Positions 5,877 through 5,936 of a DNA stretch of 5,936 nucleotides are shown piece by piece. The translations under genes were made by a program, and so were the position numbers. Source of the DNA: Raineya sp964654605 (GTDB lineage Bacteria; Bacteroidota; Bacteroidia; Cytophagales; Thermonemataceae); assembly GCA_964654605.1 (NCBI GenBank), contig CAZZLW010000014.1, forward strand, positions 1 to 5,936. Direction: 5' to 3'. Position 1 is the first letter of the stretch; each line of letters begins with the position of its first letter. The notes below the pieces were generated by a model. The model saw only the letters and a program-made list of their open reading frames with translations, was not told the origin of the DNA and searched no databases.

Positions 5877-5936
5877 ATGGAAATCTTAAGCAAAGATAAT
5901 ATAAAAAGGTATATAATACCACATTTACAAGTAGGA
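5877..5936 (+). CDS. Possible transposase N-terminus (IS element), 3'-partial
   Basis: The ATG at 5877 opens a frame that runs to the window edge (20 codons). The peptide begins MEILSKDNIKRYIIPHL and continues with QVG. The pattern LSKxxIxxYxxPHLxVG resembles, from memory, the N-terminus of IS5-like DDE transposases common in Bacteroidota, where it is usually followed by a KRGF-type segment. If correct, the left end of an insertion sequence lies a short distance upstream, between the repeat array and this start, perhaps near the palindrome at 5816-5831. Its terminal inverted repeat cannot be verified because the other end is outside the window. The frame is too short to exclude a different gene or a chance opening. 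Confidence 0.45.
   Translation, partial: MEILSKDNIKRYIIPHLQVG

Overview
This window looks like chromosomal DNA from a Bacteroidota bacterium, probably of the order Cytophagales. Four things suggest this: the ribosomal protein order L13-S9-S2; an L13 N-terminus (LSYKTISANK...) typical of that phylum; A/T-rich leaders without clear Shine-Dalgarno sequences; and candidate promoters of the TTTG / TAnnTTTG type. The assignment comes from pattern recognition, not from a database search.

Layout. Bases 1-1644 hold the 3' part of a ribosomal protein operon on the + strand: rplM (its start lies before the window), rpsI and rpsB. A strong hairpin/U-tract terminator follows at about 1648-1680. No tsf gene (EF-Ts) follows rpsB, although that is the usual neighbour. 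A leader of about 215 bp with a good Bacteroidota-type promoter candidate then leads to pdxH (1896-2540), which encodes pyridoxamine 5'-phosphate oxidase of vitamin B6 metabolism. pdxH converges on a minus-strand gene (2643-3668) for a two-TM potassium-channel-like protein with a cytoplasmic RCK (TrkA-N/TrkA-C) regulatory module. A hairpin lies between the two.

The channel gene is divergent from a large membrane sensor kinase-like gene (3768-5636) across a 99-bp gap with candidate promoters on both strands. The kinase-like protein has two TM segments, a helical extracytoplasmic sensor region, HAMP, coiled coil, DHp and an HATPase_c domain with intact N, G1 and G2 boxes. At the phospho-acceptor position of the H-box it has glutamine (Q398) where histidine is expected, so it reads as a pseudo-histidine-kinase. 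This is the most interesting observation in the window.

The last 300 bp hold a non-coding array of short (7-9 bp) GTTCAARR / YTCAAAC repeats. They are followed by the first 20 codons of an open frame (5877 to the window edge) that resembles the N-terminus of Bacteroidota IS transposases, which suggests an insertion sequence begins here.

The ribosomal genes and pdxH are ordinary housekeeping genes. The divergent channel and pseudo-kinase pair could be a small membrane-signalling locus, but a functional link is only inferred from position.
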